Counted from the first letter of the stretch, positions 11,030 through 26,164 are shown. The stretch is 64,000 bases of DNA from Beverwykella pulmonaria (GCA_001599595.1 BCHH01000004.1:1691203-1755202), one strand, 5' to 3'. The notes: generated by a model from the sequence alone, not told the origin. Numbers and translations: made by a program.

Positions 11030-12181
11030 GCCAGAAATGCAAGCAGAAGTGTGGAGGGAAGAGTATCAAGATGTGTATTCGATGTGATGTATGTATAGCT
11101 GATATATATATGACGGACTGATTAGTTAGTGGCATATCCACGTGACGGTATAGTGTCCTGGGCGTACAAAAAACAATCGGGTGTTCCGGCCAGGCAAAAG
11201 AGAAGTAGCCTGCAGAGGCTCACCCTGCACTTTGACCAACAATGATAATTCGTGAAGGGTCACCACTAAAACCGGCAATATTGTCGCACACTCATTCGAC
11301 TATAGACCGGTGGTTCAACAGGGAGAAATTCTGTTAAATACCAGGGGCACTGAGAACCTCAAGTACCTCGAGGGAATGTTGAGCGATTGAAGCAGAAACT
11401 TGAGCTTAGTGATTTCCCGGATGAACTCGAGAACGTCGACTGGAACAAAATATCAATGGAAGAAGACCGAGAAACACGTCAAAACGATTCCTAATTCCCA
11501 GAACACAATCGCCGTTGACGGCTTTGACCCAATTGCACAAAACGAGCCAGGTGCGAACGCAATTCTACTTGTCTTCGTACCTTGGATGGCCGGGAAACTT
11601 CCTCAAGGTTACCCATTCTAAGAGATGATGCGACAGAAAACCCTGCTTTCCACATCGTAGCGCCATCATTGCTCAATTTTGGATTCTCGAGAGCAGTCCG
11701 CGAGGCTGGCTTGACATTAGCTCATTGTCGTTGCCAAGAATGTGTGATGATGGCCACGCTGTCTGCGTAGAAACAGGCACGGCACGAACTAAGCCCGTGC
11801 TGACCAACGCAGATCGCGACCTCAGCATCCAATCATGCCACCGTCTTCAAATCCTAACTATCGTGAGCGCCTGCCAGGATGGCTGCTGTCAAAGTCAAGC
11901 GTCAAGCGTCAAGCGTCAAGCGTCCGCCGTCAAGTGTTCCTGCCCCGCTCGTTCGCTTGTAGCCGCATCCATACGACCCATACACGTCATGGGCACATGA
12001 ACACAAGACCGACTTTTCTAGGCCCCCGTGATGACTCTGGTGGTTGCTTTTCTCGATATCGTACCATTTCTTTCTTGTCCCGGCATAACTTCCTGTAGAA
12101 CTTCTTCATCGCAATTGCTTTGTGCAGTTCACCACCATCGCTGAACACTAGGCACCGAACACAGAGCCTTCATACCCCGCA
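11030..12181. other. Intergenic region upstream of the HeLo gene
   Basis: TATATATAT lies just upstream of the broken GMC gene (about 11100-11110). No coding exon is recognised. A heptamer repeat lies at 11894-11921. Confidence 0.4.
11894..11921 (+). repeat. Heptamer tandem repeat (GTCAAGC)4
   Basis: Four perfect GTCAAGC units are followed by a degenerate GTCCGCC and a GTCAAGT unit. Confidence 0.9.
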
Positions 12182-13612
12182 ATGGCAACCACCAATCACA
12201 GCGATCTCGCCACCCCTCCAACCACACCCCCAGCCCTCTCCAAAGCCGAGACACTCAGCAACGTGCTGTCGCTGGCGAGCCAATTCAGCACCTGCGTCGA
12301 GGCATTCAACCTCATCCACCCCTCCAAGGACTCGGACCGACACCAGAAGGTCGCCCTTGCGAAGCTGGGCCTGCAGCAGGGACGCCTGCTCATCTTTGGC
12401 GATGTCGTGGGCATTTCCTCCCCGCCTGCGACCATCGCCCGACACATGATCCCCAGCCATCCTGGAGCCACGAACCCTGAACCTACTCTGCCCATAAATT
12501 TTGGCGTCAGGGACCCCCGACTGGACGACATGGCCATCAATCAAAAGGTCCGTGCTGCTTTGGACGAGATCTCGGGAAGGCCTTTGCATCTCTCGCGAGA
12601 GGACTTGATGGAGAAATATGGGCTCAAGTCTCCAAAGAGATTCTCCACCATGGGGTACCCCGCGCTAGACACAAACCGACTAGAGGCCTTCCGAGAGAAG
12701 TTCGGCCTGCTACAGGATCTCGTGCGCCAGACGGGAGGAAGAGCTAGCATCAAGCGGGGAATGAGCATGACGATGCAACACTGGACAGTGCGCGATGTCC
12801 TAAAGTTCGAAGAATTTGTCCGGACCGTGCGCATTGAAGTCGATGGCTTGATTGCGCTCATGGGGGTCAAAGAGCAGGTTGATCGCGGAATGAGGACAGA
12901 CATAAAAGCATTTGGCTGGCACCCCGAAATGTCTGGTCCGACTGTGCGGGCCGATTGGGAGAAGCTGAAGTTGATTCAAGAAGCCTGTGTTCAAGATTAC
13001 CCCGAGTATGTCGAGATCACAGAGACTGCTCTCAAGTATCTCAGTGAGGAGTTGAAGGGTACAAGTCTCGCCCATATACGAGCCCATTTCACAGCTCCAA
13101 CTCCCATTACTCCCACCACCCCTACAACTTCCACACGCCGCGCATCAGGCGAAGATGCGGAGACAAAACCCACACAGAGCGCGATCCCACCCGTAAAGGA
13201 GAAACGACCAGGCTTCCTCTCACTCTTCAAGTCATGGAAAAGCAACTCGAAGCCCTCTCGCAAGCGCTCTCAGAGCATCGCAAGCCCAACCGAAATCGAA
13301 AAACCCCAGCGTTCGCTATCAGAAGACCTCGGAAAACTACCTGCAGACACAGAATCCAACGGCCTCGCCCCCGTGCGGTCCAAGTCGCTATCAGCAATTC
13401 CCGATGAGCCTGCGCCTCCCAACCTAGATACACGATTGGAAAGCGTGCCTACGCATGACGCTGCTGCAGACGAGCATGTTGATCCCCTGGATCGGAATAC
13501 CTTGGAACTTGCGAATACGGCGAATAGTCTCATCGATAGACATGACATGTATAAGGGCGTGGGAAGGATCGAGACAAAGGACATTAGAGGTAAGGCACAT
13601 AATTTGACTTAA
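12182..13612 (+). CDS. HeLo (prion-inhibition and propagation) domain protein
   Basis: This is a single open frame of 476 aa with no need for introns up to its C-terminus. Residues about 20-235 look like the helical HeLo domain known from fungal incompatibility proteins: an amphipathic start (SNVLSLASQFSTCVEAFNLI), then KLGLQQGRLLIFGDVVGI, and later helices rich in E/K/L (LEAFREKFGLLQDLVRQT). HeLo domains act in membrane-targeted regulated cell death. A Pro/Thr/Ser-rich linker of about 200 residues follows, then a short conserved-looking end with GVGRIETKDIRG. A GTAAGG donor-like site directly after that motif (13590) with an acceptor at 13666-13667 gives an alternative ending at 13708. No kinase, NLR or lipase partner is adjacent. 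The family call is from recalled motifs. Confidence 0.65.
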   Translation: MATTNHSDLATPPTTPPALSKAETLSNVLSLASQFSTCVEAFNLIHPSKDSDRHQKVALAKLGLQQGRLLIFGDVVGISSPPATIARHMIPSHPGATNPEPTLPINFGVRDPRLDDMAINQKVRAALDEISGRPLHLSREDLMEKYGLKSPKRFSTMGYPALDTNRLEAFREKFGLLQDLVRQTGGRASIKRGMSMTMQHWTVRDVLKFEEFVRTVRIEVDGLIALMGVKEQVDRGMRTDIKAFGWHPEMSGPTVRADWEKLKLIQEACVQDYPEYVEITETALKYLSEELKGTSLAHIRAHFTAPTPITPTTPTTSTRRASGEDAETKPTQSAIPPVKEKRPGFLSLFKSWKSNSKPSRKRSQSIASPTEIEKPQRSLSEDLGKLPADTESNGLAPVRSKSLSAIPDEPAPPNLDTRLESVPTHDAAADEHVDPLDRNTLELANTANSLIDRHDMYKGVGRIETKDIRGKAHNLT

Positions 13613-14984
13613 TAAGAAGAGGCTGTAGTGAGGCTGTGTTTTTTTTGCGTGTTGGGTTTTGAATCAGGAAGTTCAGGAACGTTTGTCTACATTGTCCACC
13701 AGGCCTAGCGAATCATATCACCGAAGCTGCCATTTTAATCCACGCAGTAGTTTCTCAGGTCATCATATCTATATCTCATGTCACATATTTATTATCAAGC
13801 TCTCGTTTTGGGCTATATAAGCAGCCACTTGGTGTCACGCTCACTCTCACCCCACATCGATTGTTTACGATGGGAAAATTTCTTTCATATTTGCGAGTTG
13901 TAATCGTCACTCAGTTTCTATGTAACCGATGTGCGTCAACTCGTATCTGCTGTCAAGTCACGTAGCCGCCCCCATACCGTTGCATGTCAGCCACCAACAG
14001 CGCCACTTGCCGGGTAAGATCTCTTAGACTGCGGCGTGGGGGAGGTCTTCATAACGTGCAGACGTTACGAGTAATGGATTAGCCATCTGGACTCGACTTG
14101 TTGGATTGCGTCGCACCTATTAAGTATTAGGGTTTCAAGCACTAGGTTTTCCTACACACCCTCTCGATTGACAATCCCATCGTGTCCGCATAATCGGTAA
14201 CACGGATCATAGAATTTCGGTTTGCGCATTGTGGGTCCCCATGAGCCAACGTCCCTGTTTAAACGTAAAGGGATCTAGTGGACCTAAGTAAGCTCCTTGT
14301 AGGTACCACCCTACCTAGCCAGCCACAACCTTCGGAATCTTACACGTGGAGTTCTCGAACGGCCATAGAAGCCTGATATTGGGATTTGGTGCAGGGTTTC
14401 CGTCACCCACCCGCCCGTACCGCTAACCAGGAATCAGTATCTGCAATGCATGTTCCGAGTTCTCGGCATGCGTGTTATGCGTTTCTCGTGGGCAGATGGT
14501 AAGCCTGTGATAGAACTGAGGGGCCAATATACTTGGAAGATACACCTATTTGAGAAATTTCAACATAGATTGGTAAGCTTACTGTTTTTTGATGATGTAT
14601 ATACGGCTTATGTGTAATTTGTTATACCCCACGCGAAGGCATTGATTCGAGGCCAGCACCAAGGTGGCTGAAGCACCTTTCGAGAAACAGGTCCCAGTAC
14701 CAATGCTCTTCGGGCACCATTCCATTACGAAGGCGTGATTCGTAGGTCGGAATTCAGTGACTGGAAAATACTCCCGGGATTTTCGAGCATAGCGTCTTCG
14801 TGATAGCATGAAGGGGAATAGTGGAGGGTGGCTACTGTGAAGATGAGAGAGCATGGAGATATAAAGTCGATGCGCATCTGCAACATTTGCTCTCCACCAC
14901 CTCCACCACTTCCTTATATTCTATACACCCACCTCTCAATATTACACACTCCCAACAACTTTAAGTTCCCTCCAATAACCAACT
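13613..14984. other. Intergenic region, no recognised gene
   Basis: No exon is supported on either strand. A TATA-like run (CTTATATTCTATACAC) at about 14913-14928 probably belongs to the downstream small secreted protein gene. Confidence 0.4.
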
Positions 14985-15481
14985 ATGTATTTCTCCATCG
15001 CCACCCTCAGCACCCTTCTCTCCCTTACACTCGCCGCTCCCTCATCCCTCAACCATCGCCAAGGCGGTACCTGTACGTCCCCCTCCCGTCCCCCTCCCGT
15101 CCCACCTCCCTACCTCCCCTCTCTTAAATACACCTACTAATCTCTCGTCCGAATAGTCTACGCCGTTGGCGAACTCTACTCCGGTGGCGGCTGTACCTCT
15201 CTCATCTTCGCGGACCCTATTTTCTCCTCTAACACATGCGTGTCGCTGGACCGCTCAGGAGATGTGCCCGATGTCGTGAGCTATAAGACGATTAGTGCTG
15301 CGGCGGGTTGCTCCGGTACGTTATAAATACGGGCAAAGAGAAGAATATAGAGCTGATTTTGGTAATTGCAGTGAAATTGTATACTGCTGCTGCCTGCACG
15401 GGGACGAGCTTTGCAGCGCCAGTGGGCGGATGTGTGCAAGCAGGGGCCGCGTTTCAAAGTGCTTTTGTTACTTGTGTTTAA
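14985..15481 (+). CDS. Small secreted cysteine-rich protein, effector candidate
   Basis: A three-exon model (14985-15072, 15157-15315, 15372-15481) gives 118 aa. Introns of 84 and 56 nt have GTACGT donors, CTACTAAT or GCTGATT branch sites, and TAG/CAG acceptors. Residues 1-18 (MYFSIATLSTLLSLTLAA) form a clear signal peptide, and NHRQ after it could be a processing site. The mature part of about 95 residues has six cysteines (GGGCTS, SNTCVS, AAGCS, AACTG, GGCVQ, VTCV), enough for three disulfides. It has no recognised domain. Small size, secretion and even cysteine number are typical of apoplastic effectors or hydrophobin-like surface proteins, but the cysteines lack the CC pairs of hydrophobins. 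No exon exceeds about 55 codons, so the gene is easy to miss. Confidence 0.7.
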
Positions 15482-15948
15482 GAGTTGGAGGAGGAATCAA
15501 GAACTGGATAGAGTTGACGAGGATGAGGAGGAGGGAAGGAAACATATCATACGGAAAATAATAGTATTTTCCACGTAGTTTTCGTAGAATGGAGGTTGAT
15601 AAGGAGATTGTTCTTGAATTAGAGGTGTTTCTACACGCCTTGTGTCACAGTGACGTAGCATTTCGATTCTGTTGCCTACCCACGTTTTCTGAGAAGGAGG
15701 GCAAACGGGTTAGCTATCGTTCAGCTATAAATACTTATATTAAATTTGAATTGAGTATTCTTAATTTTTCGCGGGAATATAAGCAGTTGGTGTGCCATAT
15801 CATTGGAAAGAAACTTGGCTTCCTTGCATAATTTTCACAACTTGTGTTCAATCAATGCCTTTGAGAAGCTTCTCATTTCAACATCCGTTAAGAAAACCCT
15901 GTTCTGCTCCCGCTATTTGGTCAATCTCCGAGAGGTCTAGTACTTCCT
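15482..15948. other. Intergenic region between convergent genes
   Basis: AT-rich spacer holding the 3' ends of the secreted-protein gene and the monooxygenase pseudogene. No gene is seen. Confidence 0.4.
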
Positions 15949-19200
<3,252 letters not shown>

Positions 19201-20168
19201 ATGGCTCCCGCAGCGCCTCGTGGAGATCTCGCGAAGCTGGCTAGACGAGCGCTTGTCACAGCTGGCCCTGCACTCGCGCAGCCGCATCTCCATCACTTTG
19301 CGCGTCGGGGGTTGTCGGTGAATCATACTCAGGGTGTGACACTGGGTATTATTGGGGTGTATGTTGTTGTTATTGCGCTCCTATGGAATCTGCCTTATGT
19401 GCGATGGGTGCTGTGGCCGTTCAAGGTTTGTTATTCTCACGCTGAAATTTGTCTTGGCATTTAGCTGATCTCGATCTAGATGCTTGTTATTGCTTTCCAT
19501 GAGTTTGGGCACGCAATTACGGCATGCTGTACTGGAGGACGCGTGAAATCAATATCGCTGGACCCTCACGAAGGTGGTGTCACGAACATGCTGGGCGGCA
19601 TCCAAGCCATAACCCTTCCAGCCGGTTACCTTGGATCCAGTCTCATCGGTGCTCTGCTTACCTTCTGCGGTTTCAACATCGTGGCGAGCAAGATTGCCAG
19701 TATCGTATTGGGTGTTTGCTTTTTGCTCACGCTGTGGTGGGCGCGGAAGGATTGGCTCACTATCGTCACCGTTCTTCTCGCAGTTGGATTACTCGTCGCG
19801 TGTTGGTTCATTAAACATGCTGAACCTCTTCGATTCGTCGTCGTACGTCCCTTTCTTCTCCTCTCTCCTAAATCTCTTCTAATAAACTTTTTAAGCTCTT
19901 TATCGGTGTCATGTCCTCGCTCTACTCCGTTTGGGACATTTGCGATGATCTCATTCTCCGAAAAGTGAATTCCTCTGACGCCAGCGTGTTTGCGAAGCGA
20001 TACGGTGGTTCATCGCAGTGTTGGGGGATCATATGGTCATTAATTTCTTTGTTTTTGATGATTTGTGGTATTCTTGCGGCGCTGGCAGCGTTCAAGCAGG
20101 ATTTCAAAGAACAGGAGAAGGATTCGCAGGACTTTATTCCGACGGTGAGGATGTTTTTGAAGATTTAA
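19201..20168 (+). CDS. M50-like membrane zinc metalloprotease
   Basis: Exons 19201-19425, 19480-19842 and 19896-20168 give 286 aa; introns are 54 and 53 nt. The start is ATG in CAACAATATGGC, the best-context ATG before the first hydrophobic segment. About residue 80 holds AFHEFGHAITA, the HExxH zinc-binding motif embedded at the edge of a membrane helix, as in site-2-protease-type (M50) enzymes. At least five hydrophobic segments follow (for example VTVLLAVGLLVACWFI and IIWSLISLFLMICGILAAL), and SLYSVWDICDDLI may supply the second metal-site Asp. I recall this type annotated in fungi as peptidase M50B-like. It should act in a membrane, but its substrate is unknown. A GTGAGG site near the end could add a last mini-exon, so the final few residues are uncertain. 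Confidence 0.75.
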
Positions 20169-22351
20169 AAAGATTGTAAATTGGCGTGAGGTTTTGGGTT
20201 TGGATAGCATTGATTGATAAGGGTTTGGGATTTTTTGGGCATGGTATACCCTTTTCATTGATGCTTTAAAGGTCGTAATGAGAGATAAGTATTTCTCAAA
20301 ACCTTCAGACTTACTATATTTCAAGTTCTCATGGGCAATTTTGGACACATCTCGTACAGGACTTGCTGACGCATGTTCGGGGTTTGTACCTATTCAGAGA
20401 TGTTCACTTGTTCATCTACTGCCGAGCGACTAATGACTCGTTCAAAGACCTCGATCTAATCACTTCAAAATCTTGCATAGACATCATACACTACATTCCA
20501 CCCGACCGCCTGTAGATTTCGTTACAGACAAGCAATAGTTCACCTTCTCACGGCTCCGGCCCGGCCAAGGCTCATCTTTACAACCCCTCCTTCGCCTCAC
20601 GTTTTTCAAAACGTTCCCCCCGACATTTCAGAAGAGAAATATCACTGTTGGTAGAAAACGGAGCACGCAGATCTCACGATGCCTGCTGTTCTGCGTTATG
20701 TCCAGGTCCACATGACCGTGAATTTGTCCCCAACAGTGTCAACGGTATGCGGAAGCATCCCCAGGCTGCTGTTTCCGCCACCCTGCTGCCGGCCCCTGCA
20801 GCTTCTGACTACGATCCCCTGGACTTCTACTGCGACGCACTTCCTCGCGTCCTCGATGGTTTGGATCCCTTCGAGTACGATCGGGCCGTCCGAAGTACAT
20901 TTTCAAAATTGCAATTTTCTCCAATGAATAGCCCATCCCGCTGAACATTGTACGCATCCATTCCAGAGCCGCGGCACCCATACCCTTCTCAGCTTCAATC
21001 CCGTGCTGCTGCTTGAACTGCTTTCTGTAAAGTAGACCCGAAAAGCCTAGTGCGACGCCGATTTAGTCAGCCCGGAGGAACGGACTGTACCCGTTGTCCA
21101 TGGCAGACGGGCGCGAGCCAGTACAGGTGGTATCAGCGCTGGCCGTCGCCCTCGCCACCGCCATTTCCTCGGTACTAGTTGGCGGGGCGATGGAAGGGAT
21201 GTATAACGCGCATTCCTTTGCTGCGGCTTTTGCGACAGCGACTTTACCGTCAAGATTTGAAGATGCGCTGGACGCCGACCGGCGCGATGCGATTGGGTAC
21301 TGTAATTTATGGCCTAGGACCTCGGTGGTCAAGTTGGGAACCTCTCGGTAGTAACGCAGCGTCAGGGGGCGATGCTCCACTTCTTGAACGTGGCGGTGTT
21401 TTGTCGGACATCTCAGGTGCACTGACAGAACTGTAGACATAGCCTTTGGATTTAGGGAAAGACGCTAGCATACTAGTTCCTCCTATCTGTCGGCCTGGAA
21501 TGCGATAGAGGGCGGCTCGTAGCGTAGACCTTTTTGGTAGACCTTCATGTCACACTGATTGTCGGACTATATACATGTATATATTCCGACACTGATAGCC
21601 ATCATTTGTGGGCAGCGTGTTCTTGGGACATTTCGGGATATTCTCATATTGGTATTGCGTGACGGGTGTAAAGGTTGGTTTATCTCAGTGCGATAAGATT
21701 CGGCTATCTTTTATACATTTACCCCGAAAAACGTTGATGGTGATGGTTCCCCACGTACTACTAGACGGGTGGGACGGATATGTCTTGCGATACCGACATC
21801 GATAGACAAATGAGCATACCTTGAATTCTACATTTAGTAAGCCATGATATATATACCAACTATCGATGACAAAAGGTAGTACCTTTGGTAAACGGGCTAG
21901 CCTTGTGACTAGTAACTTTAGTCTTAGCCAAAAAGAGTATAATACAAGAGGCCCCCATGGGCGGGTTTGTAGCGCGTGTTAGTGTGTTTCCATAAATCGA
22001 CCCTTTTCCATACAGAAACTGTCCGTGCGGTGGCTCACGCTATAAACCCGTTCATGACGGCTTCTTATATGCGCGTTGGAAGAGAGTTCCGTGGCCAAGA
22101 GCTTAACGAAGCTGCGAGCAGCAAAGAGAGTTCGTGGAACGTGGAAGTTGTGGTCTGGACGACAACTCACTCTTCAACTTTAAAACCCTCTACAGGAATG
22201 CACACGATCTTACCAGGGCGTAGGCGGTTCCGATAGTCACAGAAGCTTAGAAAAAAAAAATTGAAGCCAGGGGATTTCAAAATTGAGATTTTTTAAATAT
22301 CATTCTATTATCTAATGCTTCGCTTCGCCACCATTCTGCCATGGCGAACCT
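20169..22351. other. Intergenic region with a long minus-strand frame of unknown nature
   Basis: A minus-strand frame runs about 230 codons from 21440 to 20739 with one internal TAA at 21063-21065. It includes a short hydrophobic stretch (IGVALGFSGLLYR) followed by EKGMGAAALEWMRTMFSGMG. It resembles no family I know and may be a broken gene. Nothing else is seen. Confidence 0.3.
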
Positions 22352-23367
22352 CTACCAATCAAGGAAATAATCAATACCATCACCTATTGCCGCTGCAGCA
22401 ACGGCTGCATGATCACTGAACGGGTACTCATGTAGCGAAATATCCCTGAGCCCTGGAGCGCCCACCAACTGGTTGTACAAATTCTGGCAGTTATCTGTCA
22501 TCTGCATAGTCTCGATGAATGCCTTCCTCGTCTCATATGCAGCCTCCGTCTCAGTCCTCCGCTTGACCGGAAACTGCTCTAGAGCACCGTAGCTGATTTG
22601 GAAAGCGGGTTTCGTTGAATTGGAAGTAGAGTTCGAAGCTGTCTTCAAGGGACCAAGTTCGTTGAGGATGTACTTATCATTCCAGAATAGCGCAGGGCTG
22701 GCACTTAGGAACGTGTCGAATAAGCTTGGACGTTTGATGAGTGCGTAGACGACGAAGAGACCACCAAATGAGTGGCCATAAAGTGCGTCGCGGGAGAAGT
22801 GGGTGTTAGGGAAGGCAGTGTTCTTGATCCAAGGTCGCAGGACGTCGTCGATAAATTCAATAAAGTTGTCGGCATTGGAAGGCACACCTGGTGCGGGAGC
22901 TGCAGTGCAGTTGGCGCAGACGGGTGGCTGGTAATCGTAGCCTCGTTGCAGGCTGTATGGCGAGTCTGCGATAGTATCGGGGTAGCCAATGCTGACGACG
23001 ATGGTATCTGGCTGGGTGCTCTCAACGGGTCGTCGTCGACGGAAGGCTTCGGTGGCGGTCAAGCCGAGCGCGTTACCGTCCAGAACGTACCTAGGATGAA
23101 CGTCAAACACGTGTTTGTTGAGATAAAGTTTCGCGTAGAATTAAGTTTCGTTTGGTGGGATGGAGTGGGTCCCATCAGTGTGGCTGGAACTTACATGGTA
23201 TCGACGGTGCTGTCCTCATTTTGCGATGTCCAATTCAATGGGTACGCAATCTGAACTTGGTACTCCCAGGTGCCATTGGTGACGCTCCAAAAGGCGATGT
23301 TAGGAAGCACATTGGTAGGGAATGATGTGATGAGAGGCGCAAACGACCAAGTACCGATTGCCGCCAT
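22352..23367 (-). CDS. IroE-like esterase (alpha/beta hydrolase)
   Basis: Two exons on the minus strand, 23195-23367 and 22352-23090, are joined by a 104-nt intron (GTAAGT donor, CCTAG acceptor) and give 303 aa. The ATG at 23365-23367 is chosen because the upstream in-frame codon is TTG. The fold follows the putative-esterase family: a central YVLDGNALGL strand, TIVVSIGYP, and the nucleophile elbow GHSFGGLFVVYAL with Ser as catalytic residue. ASPALFWND and a late FSDHAAVAAAA, which likely supplies the catalytic His, follow. Family members include siderophore (enterobactin or triacetylfusarinine) esterases and S-formylglutathione hydrolases; the arrangement is closest to the former as I recall it. 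No signal peptide is seen, suggesting intracellular action, for example iron release from siderophores. No iron-uptake gene is adjacent. Confidence 0.75.
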
Positions 23368-25061
23368 GTTGATCAAATTCTGCAGTCAGGACTCCCTTGT
23401 AGGATGTAAAAGATGGTTCACGATGAGGTTGACAACTGTTCGTGATGATCCCGACAGTCTGGAGCTTCCCTTTTGTACTCTGCGAACGGCTCCAATGCTT
23501 GGGAACTGGTAGAAGCGGTGAGATTGCTGCGGGGCCTTGACCTGTTTCACGCACGTGGTCCGCGCCGCGTCAACGCCTCCTGCATGGATCCCGCAGGTGT
23601 CAGCCCAATGCAGCTAGATCTGATGCGGCTCGCGCGGTTCTAGAGCCGGCACATTGTTCTAAACACGGTACTTAATAAACTTCAAGTTAGCCGTCATGCA
23701 AACTACTTGGCAACCTCCTCCTGCGGCTGTGCCGGCGATGCGGTCGCTGGATAACCGATCTAACTAATGCTGCACTGAGCCATGTCGAGCCTCGTTCTGG
23801 GAATTTCCAATAAACGCGGGTATGCGGACACTGACAGGTGTTGCGACCATGCGAGTCAGCGAGGATGTGGAGCAGAGACTTCTAGAAGGCACCGTTACCT
23901 GCGTTCTGGGTCAGCCAGAAGGCAGCTTGCAGCCGGATGGAATTGCCGCGGTGTTCGATCTTTGAGAGAATTGGACTGTGCCGCTAAGCTGCATGCCAAG
24001 TGGGGATGTTGGGTCAATTGACTAAAAGAATGAGGAAGATGTTGAGACGGAATATCGAGAGGCGATCCCCTCGCAGCACTGGTGTATATTTGAGCTATCA
24101 TGAAAATCTCAATATTTCTGAAGATTTCTCCAGAGTCGACAAGGATATCGAGATGGACATCTCGCAAAGGTGATGTTGACGCCAAGGTCGGATTCGCATT
24201 TGATCAATCGCCGAGAGCATAGACATACCCACGCCACCATCACGCAGAGACCTGCAGAACGGGTGGAGCCATCACATATGCAAGCAGTCAAGACTCGTTC
24301 AAAAAAACACCTCAATCACTTCTCGGATACAGCGAAGCCAAGTCCCCACTCAAAGCTGAGCCCGAACTCTGGGGCGAGAGAAACGAGGTTACGGCACGTG
24401 ATCTTCCTATTCACCCCGCTGTCCCCAGTGCAGACAGGCGCCGAGTCAGCAGCCTCCCAGCACCTTTGATTTTGCTATCGATTAAGGGCACGGGCCTCAC
24501 TCAAAGAACGCAAACCCGGCCACGGCTCCTTCCGCACCTGCAAATGTCGCTTCGCGTCAGTTCCACGCGTCAAGACAATTTTGACAGCGCTGACTGGTAG
24601 AACCATCGGGCCAAGGACTGCAACTGGGGAATCCTGCCGAAGAGACCACTGCCTCGGGTCGTCAATGCCGCAACATGAATCCTGGTCTGCAGTACAAACA
24701 ACGGCGCCATCCGCCAACGAGAAACGCAATTGGAGTGTATTTTCTCCCGCCAATTGCGCAGTCCAGAGTTCTATCTATTTAAAGATTTCCTGTACGTAGA
24801 TGACGAAAACTTAGGGAGGGCGCATAACCGAACCCTCGTAAACGCGTTGGCGACATACATGTATGCAGGGTAGACATCTGGGCATGCAAGGGACAGATTG
24901 CGGCGAGGTTAAAAGTCGCCTGTCACTCGAACCAGAAGAAATCTAAGGAATCAGTGAAATGAAATTGGATTCGAATGGACGCAGCCCCTGCTCTTCTTCG
25001 GACATTGGCCATCTTCTGCTGCCCCAAGCCTATTGAATAATATCTGGGTTTACTGCTATCA

Positions 25062-25094
<33 letters not shown>

Positions 25095-25561
25095 GATACT
25101 TGTCACGCATGCTGTTGCCTACAAGAGAACATTACAGAGTTATTGTGCTATTCCTACTGCATCTTAGCAGCTACATGGGACAGCGAAGAAGGAACAAGAC
25201 CGGCTTATCTCGTGACCAGTTCTTGGTTGTTGGCTATTAGAAAAATTTCCCTGTAAGGGGGAAATACTCAAGAAACTGCACGAACTATTCTACCAAATGG
25301 ACTAAAACCCCAAGTTCCGCCACGCCTAGGTTTCCAGTGCAATGGTGTTGCATGAAACCTCATCGTCTTATGCAATATGGGACGTGAGTGTGATCTCACT
25401 TGAATTTGTATAATTGCACTTTTGTTTTTTGAGCTTATGCTTTTTGAGCCTGTTTCTTGACGTGTATTTACACATGTCTTATCTATTAGGTCTTGAGATC
25501 AGAACTCGATTGACTCAGGTGGAGCAGCAACACGCTGAAGCAGCTGCAACGTAGGTTAATT
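23368..25561. other. Intergenic region, no recognised gene
   Basis: Several short open stretches occur on both strands, none with motifs or splice support. A 29-base poly-G tract lies at 25063-25091. Confidence 0.4.
25063..25091 (+). repeat. Poly-G tract of 29 bases
   Basis: An uninterrupted run of G is flanked by non-repetitive sequence. It may be a real homopolymer able to form G-quadruplexes, or a sequencing/assembly artefact. Confidence 0.9.
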
Positions 25562-26164
25562 TGTCACGTGTTCTACCATATGTGCTATTCTAGCGGGCTT
25601 CCCTTCATGAGTATTGCGGTGGAGGAAAGGTGTGTGATATAGAAATATAACAAGGGTGGAAGGCGACTCGCAGCCATGCGATGTCCGAAGCAGCCATGCA
25701 CTAAGGGAGGAGAATCAAGGTGGAGGCTTGGCAGTAGACTGTTTGCAATTTCGTTGTATCTACCTACCAAACCAAATAAAAGAAAAGGTGTAATGAAAAG
25801 TAGGAGAAAAATGTCCATACTCTCGTTGGGTTGAGGGTTGTGTGTTCAGTGGTCATAATGTCCGTGATTGACTTTCGTGTGATGGTGGTCTGTCTCGTTG
25901 ATGATCCATCGATGGGCGTCGTGTCCGGATCCCCATATATATGCCGCGTTGATTGATGACGAATCAAGCAGCTGACAGAAAAACCAAGACCTGTTCCCTG
26001 CACCATGAATCCAAGCCTTCAACTGGTGTATTCGCGCAAAGTAGCACTTTGCTACGGCGCAGTATATATAGTCATCGTGTGAGCAGTCAGCTCGCCACGG
26101 CTTTCAAACTCCTTATATACACTTTTACCCATCAAAAGATTGACCCCTTCCTCTCATCGTGACA
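25562..26164 (+). mobile_element. Solo LTR split by a nested insertion, TSD TAATT
   Basis: The unit starts TGTCACGTG and ends CATCGTGACA and is flanked by TAATT at 25557-25561 and 26165-26169. The outer parts (25562-25614 and 26061-26164) match the 161-bp solo LTR at 38661-38821 across its length, apart from a missing 9-bp duplication. A foreign block of about 446 bp (25615-26060) sits inside, flanked by AGTAT. The internal retrotransposon sequence is absent. Confidence 0.85.
25615..26060. mobile_element. Insertion nested in the LTR, possibly another solo LTR
   Basis: This block is absent from the second LTR copy and is flanked by a repeated AGTAT (25610-25614 and 26061-26065). With a four-base GTAT duplication it would begin TGCGG and end GCGCA, that is TG...CA like an LTR. 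Its right end holds a hairpin, GTAGCA...TGCTAC. No coding capacity is seen. Confidence 0.6.

Noticed and set aside
11894..11934. GTCAAGC repeats considered as a CRISPR-like or regulatory array
   Set aside because: Units are directly adjacent heptamers without spacers; it is a simple microsatellite.
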